From contig NZ_QHCT01000004.1 of the NCBI RefSeq assembly GCF_003545885.1, positions 146,001 to 210,000 on the forward strand: 64,000 nt of DNA, written 5' to 3'. The notes under the pieces were generated by a model. The model did not search any database and was not told where the DNA came from. It was given only the letters and a program-made list of their open reading frames with translations. The stretch's first letter is position 1, and every line of letters begins with the position of its first letter. Origin of the DNA: Leptospira stimsonii (GTDB lineage Bacteria; Spirochaetota; Leptospiria; Leptospirales; Leptospiraceae). Shown here in pieces: positions 43,454 to 55,028 of the stretch. Position numbers and translations under genes: made by a program.

Positions 43454-43475
43454 AACGCGAGTTATAACTCGCGTT
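43454..43475 (+). terminator. perfect 22-bp palindrome after the oxidoreductase gene
   Basis: An 11-base arm AACGCGAGTTA is followed at once by its exact reverse complement TAACTCGCGTT, beginning 11 bases after the stop codon. It could fold as a hairpin terminator, but no U-tract follows. It may instead be a protein-binding site. Confidence 0.5.
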
Positions 43476-43536
43476 CAACGAACGAATTCCTCTCTCTTCT
43501 TAGATCGTTTTAGGAAATATCAAATTTTGCTTGCTC

Positions 43537-43563
43537 TATCTACCAGATAGTATCTAACAGATA
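43537..43563 (+). promoter_or_regulatory. twin palindromic operator upstream of the padR gene
   Basis: Two 13-base palindromes in tandem, TATCT-ACC-AGATA (43537-43549) and TATCT-AAC-AGATA (43551-43563), separated by one base. The arms are identical and only the centre varies. They lie 127 bases before the PadR-family gene and after the previous gene has ended, so the only promoter here is that of padR. The arrangement suits two adjacent dimers of the PadR-like repressor acting on its own promoter. Confidence 0.65.
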
Positions 43564-43689
43564 TAAAGCCCTTTTGTTCGGGTTTCACTTTTAACAGAGA
43601 TGAAGTTTTTCAAGAACTCTCCACCGTCCATACTTTTCTCCATTCGATTCGATCCATATCAGTCCCTTTTTTTTCGGACGATTTTTTAA

Positions 43690-44241
43690 ATGGCGAGAAT
43701 CAACAAAACACGTTATGCGCTTTTAGGAATTCTCGGAGAGACGCCGATGAACGCCTACGAAATCAAAAAAACGATAGAACAAAGTATCGGCTTTTTCTGG
43801 CAAGAAAGTTTCGGGCAAATCTATCCTATCTTAAAACAACTGGAAAAGGAGGGCTGTCTCAAATCTTCCAAGGAGAAAAAAGGAAGCGGGCTGGAAACTA
43901 CGATCTACAAGATCACTCCGAAAGGAAAAAAGGAACTAAAAGACTGGTTAGAAAAACCCGTTGAAAAATCACCTTATCGCAACGAACTCCTCTTAAAACT
44001 TTTTTTCGGAAATCATGTAAAAAAAGAAATATTGATCAAACATCTTCAGGACACAAAGGAAGAAGTTCTCCGCCTAATGGACATATACGAAAACATACGA
44101 AAATTTGTAAGCGAGATGGAAAACACCGAAACGAACAAAACTCTGAGCTTGATCACCCTCGATTTTGGAATCACAACTGCAAAAGGCTTTTTGGACTGGG
44201 CGGAAGAATCCCGTAATAAGATAAAAAATTCCGAATTTTAA
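43690..44241 (+). CDS. PadR-family transcriptional regulator
   Basis: 183 residues. The N-terminal winged helix (RYALLGILGETPMNAYEIKKTIEQS...FGQIYPILKQLEKEGCL, about 7-57) is characteristic of PadR, including the Tyr-Pro (IYP) turn before the recognition region. GSGLETTIYKITPKGKKEL completes the wing. The C-terminal VirR-like helical half (about 90-175) dimerises and may bind a small ligand. PadR proteins usually repress genes for exporters or detoxification and their own gene. The twin palindromes at 43537-43563 fit autoregulation. The next gene downstream is the histidine kinase (102-base gap), which could be a further target. Confidence 0.9.
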   Translation: MARINKTRYALLGILGETPMNAYEIKKTIEQSIGFFWQESFGQIYPILKQLEKEGCLKSSKEKKGSGLETTIYKITPKGKKELKDWLEKPVEKSPYRNELLLKLFFGNHVKKEILIKHLQDTKEEVLRLMDIYENIRKFVSEMENTETNKTLSLITLDFGITTAKGFLDWAEESRNKIKNSEF

Positions 44242-44343
44242 TCCGAACTTATTTTTCTACTTCCCACTCGAATGGATCCCACTTAGCCTACGATCAATTC
44301 TCAATGGAAAAAAAGTCCTTGAGATCATTTCGGTAGAGTCATT

Positions 44344-46917
44344 ATGAACCTTCCACCTCTTCAAGAAACAATGGACCTCACTTGGTCTCCATTTGCGTTC
44401 TACTCCTGTTTTTCCTTCTTCATCTTCAGCATCAACTTTTATATCACGTATAAGAATCTGAGAGTCCAAGGTAGCAAAGAATTCCTTTTCGTACTTCTGG
44501 GATTTTCGGTCTATTCATTCGGAAGTTTTTTCGAACTACTTTCCAGGAATGAAAGATGGATCCTATTTTGGGACGATTTTCAATTTATCGGAAACGATAT
44601 CATCGTGATCGCGATCTCCTTCTTTATTCCAAGGATGACTTCGCTCACCTTCGCCTACAAATTCCCTTTGTCGATTTTATTAATTCTCTTCCCGATATGT
44701 AATGAAATCATAATATGGTCCGGTTTCCATCCGGAATGGATCAGAACTGACATCTGTTTTCTTTCCGAAACTCCATGGAAGGCCTTAACCTACGACTACG
44801 GCCCTTGGATGAAATTATTCATCACGTATTACCTTTCAGCGCAATTTTTGATCGTCGTGATTTTGATCTGGAAGTTTGTCACTCTCAAAGGATTTCGAAA
44901 GGCCCAGATGTTTTTACTGCTCATCGGAATCATTTTTCCTTTCCTGGGCGGCTTAATGACGGTCGCCGGCTTATTCCCGTTTCTCAATCCGCATCTCGAC
45001 ATATTTCCGATCACCGGTTCTATCGCGGCTTTGATCTGGGCATACGGCCTATTTTATTTTAGAATGATGGATTTGATCCCGATCGCAAGGGATAAAGTTT
45101 TCAATCTGATCCAGGACGGAATTCTTATATTAGATAAGAATAATGTTATTCTCGACTACAACGAGGAGGCTTTTGTCCTTTTCCTAAGTCGATTGGATAC
45201 GGTCGGAATTACTCTTAAAGAAATTTATCCGGATCTGGACCATCTTATCCAAAATTATAGAAAGGAAAAAATCGATTCGTTCCCGGACTTACGCATCTTC
45301 GTAAAGGGCGAACTGAGATATTACGAAGTCATACTGAGAAATTTTTCGAACCATGCGGATCAAAGCGACTTCTGGATTCTGACCCTAAGAAATATCACCG
45401 AAAGAAAACTCGGAGAAGAAAGAGCCATCGAAGAGAAAAATTTTCTCAGTATGATCTTGGATTCTACCAGAGTCCTTTTTGTAGCCTTGGATAAGGACGG
45501 AAAAATTCTTCGATTTAACAAAGCCTGCGAAAACGCGTTCGGATATCTTTCCGAGGAAGTTCGAGGTTTTCCCTTCTGGGATATTTTCGCGGAAGCTCAT
45601 AAGAAGGAACAAATCAAAAAAATCTATCTGAGAATGATCCGATGGAAATTTCTACCGAAAACGCAAGAGCAATGGATCGGAAAATACAGAGAGAGAAAAT
45701 TGATTCAATGGGAAAATCGGGAAATAAAGGATAAAAACGGAAGAACGAATTACATCATTTCAGCTGGAACGGATCTAACCGATGTCTATAACGCCGAAAA
45801 CGAAATCGCAAACTTAAGATCCGCTTACGCCGAAATTTCGAAAAAGAATCAGTTGATCGAGGATCAGAAAGAAGAGCTCGAAGAAATCATCGATACACTT
45901 ACAAAAACCCAGGCCCAACTCGTACAAACCGCAAAACTCGCCGACTTAGGACAACTCGTATCCGGAATCGCACACGAAATCAACAATCCGTTAGGCGCCA
46001 TTCAAGCCTCCAATCAGAACATTCAACATTATACGAGATCTTTTCGAGAAAAATCGAAACACTATTTCCGACTTTTAAATCGACTTCCACAAGAAATCCG
46101 CGATCAGATCTCCACGCTTATCGAGGTAGCGGGAAATCACAACGATCTCGTCCTAGGCCTGGAAAGAAGGAAACGGGTGAAGGAAGTAAAAGCAAATCTG
46201 GAAAAGATCGGAATCGAAAATCCAACGAACGACCTCTGTGAAATCGCGATCGAATGCGGGCTTTACGGAAGGGAAGAAGAATATTCGAATATTCTAAAAC
46301 ATTCCGAGGTAATCTCCATTTTAGAATTGATTACGGATCTATTAGGCCCGGAGCGGAATTCTCAGACGATTCAAACCGCGGTCGAAAGATCCTCTAAAAT
46401 TCTCTACGCTCTCAAAAGTCTTGCTCATTTCGAGAGCAACAGTATTTTAGAAGAATCGAATATTCGCGAGAATGTGGAGATCGTCCTCGCACTTTATCAA
46501 AATCTATTTCGACACGGAGTCGAACTTTCGGTTGAATTCGAAGACCTCCCGCCGGTTCCGATCTATCGGGACGATCTTCTTCATCTCTGGACCAATCTGA
46601 TCATGAACGCCGTCCAAGCGATGAATTATTCCGGAAAGTTGAATATCGTCGGCTTAAGGGAAAACGGCTATGCCGTGATCAAAGTGGAGGACTCGGGTCC
46701 GGGAATTCCGGATTCTCTCCGGGATAAGATTTTTGATCCTTTCTTTACGACCAAACCTCCGGGTGAAGGAAGCGGACTCGGTCTTGATATCTGCATGAAG
46801 ATCGTCGAGAAACACAATGGAAAGATCGTCTTCGAATCCGAACCGGGAAAGACGGTGTTCACCGTTCGTCTACCGTATCGACATTCTTCGGAGAACGTTT
46901 TTGTTAAGCGAAGATAG
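44344..46917 (+). CDS. 7TM-PAS sensor histidine kinase
   Basis: 857 residues. Seven membrane helices (about 20-240) resemble the 7TM histidine-kinase input domain. One or two PAS domains follow (about 250-360 and 365-490, with ITERKLGEERAIEEKN between), then a coiled coil. The phosphoacceptor is His544 in GIAHEINNPLG. An insert of about 150 residues separates this H-box from the rest of the dimerisation helix. The ATPase core has N-box NLIMNAVQAM, DSGPGIP, FFTTKPPGEGSGLGL and a closing strand. No response regulator is adjacent, so it is an orphan kinase. The signal is probably membrane-derived or a small ligand. Confidence 0.9.
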   Translation: MNLPPLQETMDLTWSPFAFYSCFSFFIFSINFYITYKNLRVQGSKEFLFVLLGFSVYSFGSFFELLSRNERWILFWDDFQFIGNDIIVIAISFFIPRMTSLTFAYKFPLSILLILFPICNEIIIWSGFHPEWIRTDICFLSETPWKALTYDYGPWMKLFITYYLSAQFLIVVILIWKFVTLKGFRKAQMFLLLIGIIFPFLGGLMTVAGLFPFLNPHLDIFPITGSIAALIWAYGLFYFRMMDLIPIARDKVFNLIQDGILILDKNNVILDYNEEAFVLFLSRLDTVGITLKEIYPDLDHLIQNYRKEKIDSFPDLRIFVKGELRYYEVILRNFSNHADQSDFWILTLRNITERKLGEERAIEEKNFLSMILDSTRVLFVALDKDGKILRFNKACENAFGYLSEEVRGFPFWDIFAEAHKKEQIKKIYLRMIRWKFLPKTQEQWIGKYRERKLIQWENREIKDKNGRTNYIISAGTDLTDVYNAENEIANLRSAYAEISKKNQLIEDQKEELEEIIDTLTKTQAQLVQTAKLADLGQLVSGIAHEINNPLGAIQASNQNIQHYTRSFREKSKHYFRLLNRLPQEIRDQISTLIEVAGNHNDLVLGLERRKRVKEVKANLEKIGIENPTNDLCEIAIECGLYGREEEYSNILKHSEVISILELITDLLGPERNSQTIQTAVERSSKILYALKSLAHFESNSILEESNIRENVEIVLALYQNLFRHGVELSVEFEDLPPVPIYRDDLLHLWTNLIMNAVQAMNYSGKLNIVGLRENGYAVIKVEDSGPGIPDSLRDKIFDPFFTTKPPGEGSGLGLDICMKIVEKHNGKIVFESEPGKTVFTVRLPYRHSSENVFVKRR

Positions 46918-46918
46918 A

Positions 46919-47623
46919 TTATAGGATCCCTTTTCGAGGGAGAAGTCGGATCTCATCCGGATAAACCGCGTCCGGAAGCGTGGAAAGAGTCGCCAACCAT
47001 TTTCCGAAGTCGTCCACAGGGATCATATCGGCCTGATCAAAACCGTCCCTCCCCTTCCAAATATCCGTATATACGGCTCCGGGATAAACCGTAATCACAC
47101 GAATCCCTTTCGGTTTTAATTCTTCTCGAAGAGCTTTGGCAAAACCCGCGATCGCGTGTCTACTCGCGCAATACGCGGTCGATTCCGGAAATCCTTGATA
47201 ACCCGCGGTAGAGGAAAGATAACAAAGAAAAGCTCCGGGTTTTAATAAAGGAAGAATTTCCTTCGTGAGGACAAAAAGAGAATTCAGATTCAGGACGAAA
47301 TGAGCATTCCATTCTTCTAATGTGATTTTTTCAACGGGTTTAAAAAGACCACTTCCGAAGGTAAAATAAACGCCCGATAAAATAGAAAATTGTTTCTGCA
47401 AGGAAGACACGAATTCGGGGACTTCCGAAGTCCGAAAAAGGTCACAGTGATAATTCTTTCCAAATTCGAACGTGGACTCGGAGTTACGCACAATTCCGGC
47501 TCTGGAGATCCCGATCGCGTTCTGACCTAGCGCATTCAGATTTTCTAATACAGATTTTCCGATGCCCGAACCTGCCCCGGCGACAAGAATGGGTGAAATT
47601 TCTTTGGAGGAAGACAAATTCAT
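46919..47623 (-). CDS. SDR-family protein with Arg in place of the catalytic Lys
   Basis: 234 residues with a classical SDR layout: AGAGSGIGKS (15-24), a Ser-rich active-site strand YLSSTAGYQG (135-144) and YCASR (151-155). The catalytic motif is normally YxxxK, but position 155 is Arg (codon AGA), and the NNAG motif is replaced by FTFGSG. NAD(P) binding looks possible but normal oxidoreductase chemistry is doubtful. The gene starts 6 bases after mtnB, so it is co-transcribed with the methionine-salvage genes. It may have an auxiliary or altered function there. Confidence 0.75.
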   Translation of the reverse strand: MNLSSSKEISPILVAGAGSGIGKSVLENLNALGQNAIGISRAGIVRNSESTFEFGKNYHCDLFRTSEVPEFVSSLQKQFSILSGVYFTFGSGLFKPVEKITLEEWNAHFVLNLNSLFVLTKEILPLLKPGAFLCYLSSTAGYQGFPESTAYCASRHAIAGFAKALREELKPKGIRVITVYPGAVYTDIWKGRDGFDQADMIPVDDFGKWLATLSTLPDAVYPDEIRLLPRKGIL

Positions 47624-47629
47624 TCCCGT

Positions 47630-48917
<1,288 letters not shown>

Positions 48918-48936
48918 AGTAATACCTCCGCAGATG

Positions 48937-49503
<567 letters not shown>

Positions 49504-50176
49504 GGATTTTCCTAAGAATAAATTGCGCACCTTCTATTGGTTTTGAAAGAGGCGCCCTGTCAAGAAAAAGAAGCCACACAACGCGATCCGTATGGAGCGC
49601 ACAGTCGACAAATCGCAGTGCATTCCCGACCGATCTTGGGAGCGAGGTTGAGTTTCGCGTTTGGCCCTTAGCGAAGCTAAGAACGAGCGACCCATGCCCT
49701 TAGTATAAGTCGCTTGAGGATCTCAAGAAGAAACCGTCGGAACTACGACAATTCTTTCGTAAACGTTCGCGCGCCCCGCCCCGATTTTTGGGTGGAGGGG
49801 TGGGAGGCGGAAAAACTCCGGGGACTTTCCTCTACCACAAAATCAAACTTTTCGCAAGCAAAACTTCCCTTGTAGGAACTCCTACGAATACCAATTTCTC
49901 GGGACGATTTTCGTCGCAGTTCCCTCTCAACGTTTGAAAATGGTTTTAAAACGGACCAGGGAGAAAACCGTCCTCAAGATTGGATCGAAAAGTGTGCCAA
50001 AACCACCCGTCCTTCCAGAGAATCGATTTGAGTTCTGAGACCATTCTACGGAGTTCCTAGAACGATCCGAAATCAATGTGGTAATTTGTAATAATTCAAA
50101 TTCGAATTGTAATAGACTTTTTTGAGATCAAAAACACTCTCCCGGGGAACTCAAGTAGGAACGTAAAGACAGACGT
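49504..50176. other. 673-base divergent spacer between efp and the PstS-like gene
   Basis: Must hold the promoters of efp (minus) and the PstS-like gene (plus). Three hairpin-forming units are lined up: CTTAGC-GAA-GCTAAG (49667-49681), CTTGAG-GAT-CTCAAG (49713-49727) and then the composite repeat copy B (49736-49886). I found no RNA gene. The PstS-like ATG is preceded by a weak GTAAAGACAGACGT region. Confidence 0.5.
49736..49886 (+). repeat. composite intergenic repeat, copy B (plus orientation)
   Basis: GTCGGAACTACGAC hairpin, then GCGCGCCCCGCCCC and GGGTGGAGGGGTGGGAGGCGG, which can pair. The AT-rich core follows (GACTTTCCTCTACCACAAAA, TCAAACTTTTCGCAAGCAAA), and it closes with TGTAGGAACTCCTACG (49871-49886). 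It is the most regular of the three copies. Copy A at 39 kb has the same order on the opposite strand. Confidence 0.85.
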
Positions 50177-51088
50177 ATGAAATTGAAATCTCTTATCTTA
50201 AGCGCAATCATTCTATCGGCTTCACTCGCCGGAAATTGTAAACCGAAAGAAACAATCACGGTGACCGGGTCCGAAACCATGCACGTGATGCTTCAAATGA
50301 TCGGATTGGAATATTCCAGAAAAAAATCCGGAACACAAGTGGTCGTAAACGGAGGCGGTTCGATCGAAGGAATCGAAAAGTTATTCCAGGGCAAGACGGA
50401 TATCGCCGCGGCGAGCAGACCTCTGACCGAAAAGGAACTCAAGGAATTCGACTCCAGAGGAAAGTTCGAATCTCTCGCAGTCGCTTATGACGGAATCGCA
50501 ATCATCGTAAATCCTGCGAACCCGATTCGAAAGATCAGTTTGGAAACGGCGTCCAAGATATTCTCCGGAGAAATCAGCGATTGGTCCAAAATCGGAGGCA
50601 AAGCGGGAAAGATCCAAGTTGTCATTCGAAACGATAAATCCGGAACCGCGGCTTATTTTGAAACGCACGTTTTGAAACAGAAAGATCTCGGCGCAAAAAA
50701 TTACGAAGCGCGCAAGAACGTGGAATATTCTTCGAATGCCAAAATCGTTTCCGATAACGACACGATGGCGGCGGAGATCGATTCCAATCCGAACGCGATC
50801 GGATTTATGGGAATGGGAAGCGCTCTTTTCGAAAACAAAGGACGGGTTCGCGCTTTGGAATATTCTTTATCCGGAAAGGAACCTCATGTTGTGCCAAGCA
50901 TCGAAAACGTTTACAACCGAACGTATGAACTCTCCAGAGGATTGTATCTATTCTATCTTTCCGATCACGGACAAAAGATCGATGATTTTATAACATACGT
51001 TACGAGTGAAGACGGACAGAAGACGATTTTAAAAAGCGGATATCTCCGCGGATCTCTTCCAACGGTAGAAGTAGAAGTAAAAAAATAG
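50177..51088 (+). CDS. PstS-like phosphate-binding lipoprotein
   Basis: 303 residues. The signal peptide MKLKSLILSAIILSASLAGNC ends in a loose lipobox with the lipidated Cys at 21. The mature part is a periplasmic binding protein of the PstS/SphX type: VTGSETMHVMLQ (phosphate contacts in Thr-Gly-Ser), GGGSIEGIEKLFQGKTDIAAASRP, IVNPANP, SGTAAYF and NAIGFMGMGS. Phosphate is the most likely ligand. No ABC permease or ATPase genes (pstCAB) or phoU follow, so it may act with transporter genes elsewhere or as a phosphate sensor or scavenger on the surface. Confidence 0.88.
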   Translation: MKLKSLILSAIILSASLAGNCKPKETITVTGSETMHVMLQMIGLEYSRKKSGTQVVVNGGGSIEGIEKLFQGKTDIAAASRPLTEKELKEFDSRGKFESLAVAYDGIAIIVNPANPIRKISLETASKIFSGEISDWSKIGGKAGKIQVVIRNDKSGTAAYFETHVLKQKDLGAKNYEARKNVEYSSNAKIVSDNDTMAAEIDSNPNAIGFMGMGSALFENKGRVRALEYSLSGKEPHVVPSIENVYNRTYELSRGLYLFYLSDHGQKIDDFITYVTSEDGQKTILKSGYLRGSLPTVEVEVKK

Positions 51089-51165
51089 AATAAAACTTTA
51101 GAATCCCGGAATTTTTTGAAAGGAAAAGGATTGATTTTCAACATTTTCCGGATCTAATCAACAAT

Positions 51166-51492
51166 ATGGGTCGCCGTGCTTTACTCGGAATGGTTGCGCT
51201 GATCGTTGCAGGATGTTTTCTTGCGGACGGTTTTGCGGAGAGTAAATTAGAATCGTACAAACCACTTGTTAGAACGAAGGCCCAATCCAGAACCATCACT
51301 CAGGTTTCCAATCCATTCACAAAAGGAATCTCGTTCGGTGACGACGACAAAGGCCGAGTCGACTTTCTCAGATTGGATTGTTTTTCCGGTAAATTCTTAC
51401 CAAACCATACCATTCCCAAAATTGAAATCATATCTGGTAGAGTTTCTCTCTCATTTCGATATCTCTCTCTACCTCCACCGACGGCTGTTTAA
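51166..51492 (+). CDS. possible small lipoprotein or secreted protein
   Basis: 108 codons. The N-terminus MGRRALLGMVALIVAGCFLADGFA looks like a signal peptide with VAGC as a possible lipobox. After about residue 75 the sequence loses protein-like character, so the true C-terminus may have been altered by a frameshift or the gene may be degraded. There is no good ribosome-binding site upstream. It lies between the PstS-like gene and a strong terminator at 51679-51719. Called with reserve. Confidence 0.4.
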   Translation: MGRRALLGMVALIVAGCFLADGFAESKLESYKPLVRTKAQSRTITQVSNPFTKGISFGDDDKGRVDFLRLDCFSGKFLPNHTIPKIEIISGRVSLSFRYLSLPPPTAV

Positions 51493-51678
51493 GGAACCAT
51501 TCAATTCTGTATTTAGGGAGTAAGTCTCCCCGTTTCGAGGTAGTTGTTTCTTTGGGCAAAGAGAACCTTCCTCCTCGGACGAAAACAGAATCTCCTTTTT
51601 GGAATTATTCTCATTCTTGTCCTGAATCTCCTAAAACGTGAGAATGTCCTAAACCGGGGATGCAATATAAAAAAGATG

Positions 51679-51719
51679 GCCGGAAGCAGGTTTCGAAAGT
51701 CCTCCTTCCGGCTTTTTTT
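51679..51719 (+). terminator. rho-independent terminator
   Basis: Stem GCCGGAAG (51679-51686) with CTTCCGGC (51705-51712), followed by T7. The inner part can extend the pairing. It ends the PstS-like/small-ORF transcript, 26 bases before the KamA-family reading frame. Confidence 0.88.
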
Positions 51720-51744
51720 AGGATTTTAGAATTTCAGTTCTTGG

Positions 51745-52903
51745 TTGACGGAAGACGCGAAGATTCGAGGATTTCAGAAGAGCCACGGAGTGATTCCACT
51801 GTCTACTTTCCCTTTAACACAAACCCCATTCTTACAAAACCAAACAGCAAACCAGCCCGAGTGGTTGAATTGGAAATGGCAGATTCAAAATCGGATCAAA
51901 ACGCAAGAAGAACTTTCTCGCAGAATCGAACTCACTCAAAAAGAGAAACTCTCCTTCGAGGCGTGTTCGACCTTCTTTGAATTCTCCGCAACTCCCTATT
52001 ATCTGGAACTCGCGGATCCGGTAGATCCGAATTGTCCGATTCGACTTCAGATCGTTCCTCAAGAAGAAGAATTGATCCGAAACGGGTTCGAAAAACAGGA
52101 TCCGCTCGCCGAAGAATCTCATATGCCGGTCAAAGGAGTTACGCACCGTTATCAGGATCGGGCGCTCTGGTATTTGTCCCATGTCTGCGCCGTCTACTGT
52201 CGATTTTGCACTCGAAAGAGAAAGGTGAGCAAATCCTTTCACACACCGGGAAAGGAAGAATGGGAACAAGCCCTCGCCTATTTTCGAGAACATACGGAGA
52301 TCAAGGAAGTGATTCTTTCGGGTGGGGATCCTCTCAATCTTTCCGACGATCGATTGGATTATCTTCTCGGCGAACTCAAATCCATTTCGCATATCAATCA
52401 GGTACGAATTCACAGTCGATATCCGGTCACACTTCCGATGCGAATCGATTCTTCTCTTTGTAGAGTTCTAAAAAAGCACTTCCCGATTTTTCTAATCACA
52501 CACTTCAATCATCCGAAAGAAATCACAGCTCTCGTAAAAGAAAGGATCGCACTTCTCATCCAGGAAGGGAATGTGATGGTTCTCAACCAGAGCGTTCTTT
52601 TAAAGGGAATCAATGATTCTCCCGAAGTCCTCAAGGACCTGTTTTACGGTTTAACTGCGATCGGGATCAAACCGTATTACCTTCATCAATGTGACGAGGT
52701 CTGGGGAAGTAGCGGCTTCCGAGTGGAAATCGCAAAAGGTGTCGAGATCATGAAACAGATTCGCGGAAGAATCTCCGGGCTTTCCGTTCCTCTTTACGTA
52801 GTCGATCTGACCGGCGGCGGAGGAAAGGTTCCCTTACCTACGGATTATCTGGCCGAGAAGAAGGAACATTCCTACGTTTTTCGAAATTATCAGGACGATC
52901 TCT

Positions 52904-52920
<17 letters not shown>
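51745..52920 (+). CDS. KamA-family lysine 2,3-aminomutase-like radical SAM enzyme
   Basis: 391 codons from the first possible start, a TTG. A GTG at about codon 16 is another candidate, and the exact start is uncertain. The radical-SAM cluster is C148-AVY-C152-RF-C155 followed by TRKRK. The aminomutase signature LYVVDLTGGGGKVPL near the C-terminus carries the PLP Lys and a substrate Asp, and HQCDEVWG supplies another Asp. It isomerises L-lysine to beta-lysine (with PLP and SAM) or acts as EpmB for EF-P modification. The motif wording is closer to lysine 2,3-aminomutase than to E. coli EpmB. efp lies close by. The next gene overlaps its end by 17 bases. Confidence 0.88.
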
Positions 52921-53506
<586 letters not shown>

Positions 53507-53560
53507 TCTTCTTGACCAATTCTGTACAGGTCCATATTCTATCCCTTGCAAGGATCTGAC

Positions 53561-53767
<207 letters not shown>

Positions 53768-53776
53768 AGAGGGAAG

Positions 53777-54532
<756 letters not shown>

Positions 54533-54542
54533 TAAAAAATCG

Positions 54543-54571
54543 CGGGAAAAAACTCCTTTCCCGTTTCCTTT
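54543..54571 (+). terminator. terminator of the KamA-family operon
   Basis: CGGGAAA (54543-54549) pairs with TTTCCCG (54557-54563), followed by TTTCCTTTTC. It starts 11 bases after the nucleotidyltransferase-like stop codon. Confidence 0.8.
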
Positions 54572-54600
54572 TCGTTAACGAAGGGAGCCTGAAAAACCTC

Positions 54601-54748
54601 GTCGTAGTTCCGACTTTTGTCGTGAAAACTTCGGTCACCCCACCCTAAATTGGGTGGTGGAGGCGGGTCCGTGGGAAAACTCGGGAGTTTTTCTCTATCA
54701 CAAAATTATTCTTTTTGCAAGCAAGAACTGATCGTAGGTCTTCCTATA
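54601..54748 (+). repeat. composite intergenic repeat, copy C (plus orientation, diverged)
   Basis: GTCGTAGTTCCGAC, then CACCCCACCC with GGGTGGTGGAGGCGGG, the core (TTCTCTATCACAAAATTATT, TTTTTGCAAGCAAGAAC), and a degenerate CGTAGGTCTTCCTATA (54733-54748). The order matches copies A and B. The first hairpin has the same GTCG/CGAC arms but its 6-base loop is inverted (TAGTTC in place of GAACTA). More diverged than A and B. Confidence 0.8.
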
Positions 54749-54901
54749 ACAATCCTTCGCGCTCTTATCTAACTCCCAAATCCGGAACCAGCGAGTTGCA
54801 AAAGTGAAACTTTCTCTCCGAGAATTTCCGTAGCCGTTATCAAAAGTAGATTTTTTCTATTCGGTTTATAGATAGGCACGATCTTCTTTCGTATTCAAGA
54901 G

Positions 54902-54934
54902 CCGGACTTTTCTCTGTCCGGTCCCAAGTTTTTT
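54902..54934 (+). terminator. isolated terminator-like hairpin
   Basis: CCGGAC/GTCCGG stem (54902-54907 with 54916-54921), 8-base loop, then TCCCAAGTTTTTT. It is far from any recognised plus-strand gene end. Confidence 0.45.
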
Positions 54935-55028
54935 CCGCTGTTTTTTTTTGTAAAAGAGAAGTCTCTACTTTTCTTTTGAGCCTAGCAAAGGCAACGTAGG
55001 AGCGCCTCGGAATCCTATTCGGTGTCGT

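Larger units (their letters stand above)
54533..55028. other. 496-base spacer between convergent operons
   Basis: Contains the terminator at 54543, composite repeat copy C (54601-54748) and a second hairpin CCGGAC-N8-GTCCGG (54902-54921) with a T-run 8 bases later (54929-54934). The last is 370 bases past the operon, so it may terminate readthrough or an unannotated short transcript. No gene is recognised. Confidence 0.5.

Noticed and set aside
51493..51678. C-terminal continuation of the small gene at 51166 in another frame
   Set aside because: Neither other frame gives a convincing continuation, so a frameshift cannot be shown from sequence alone.
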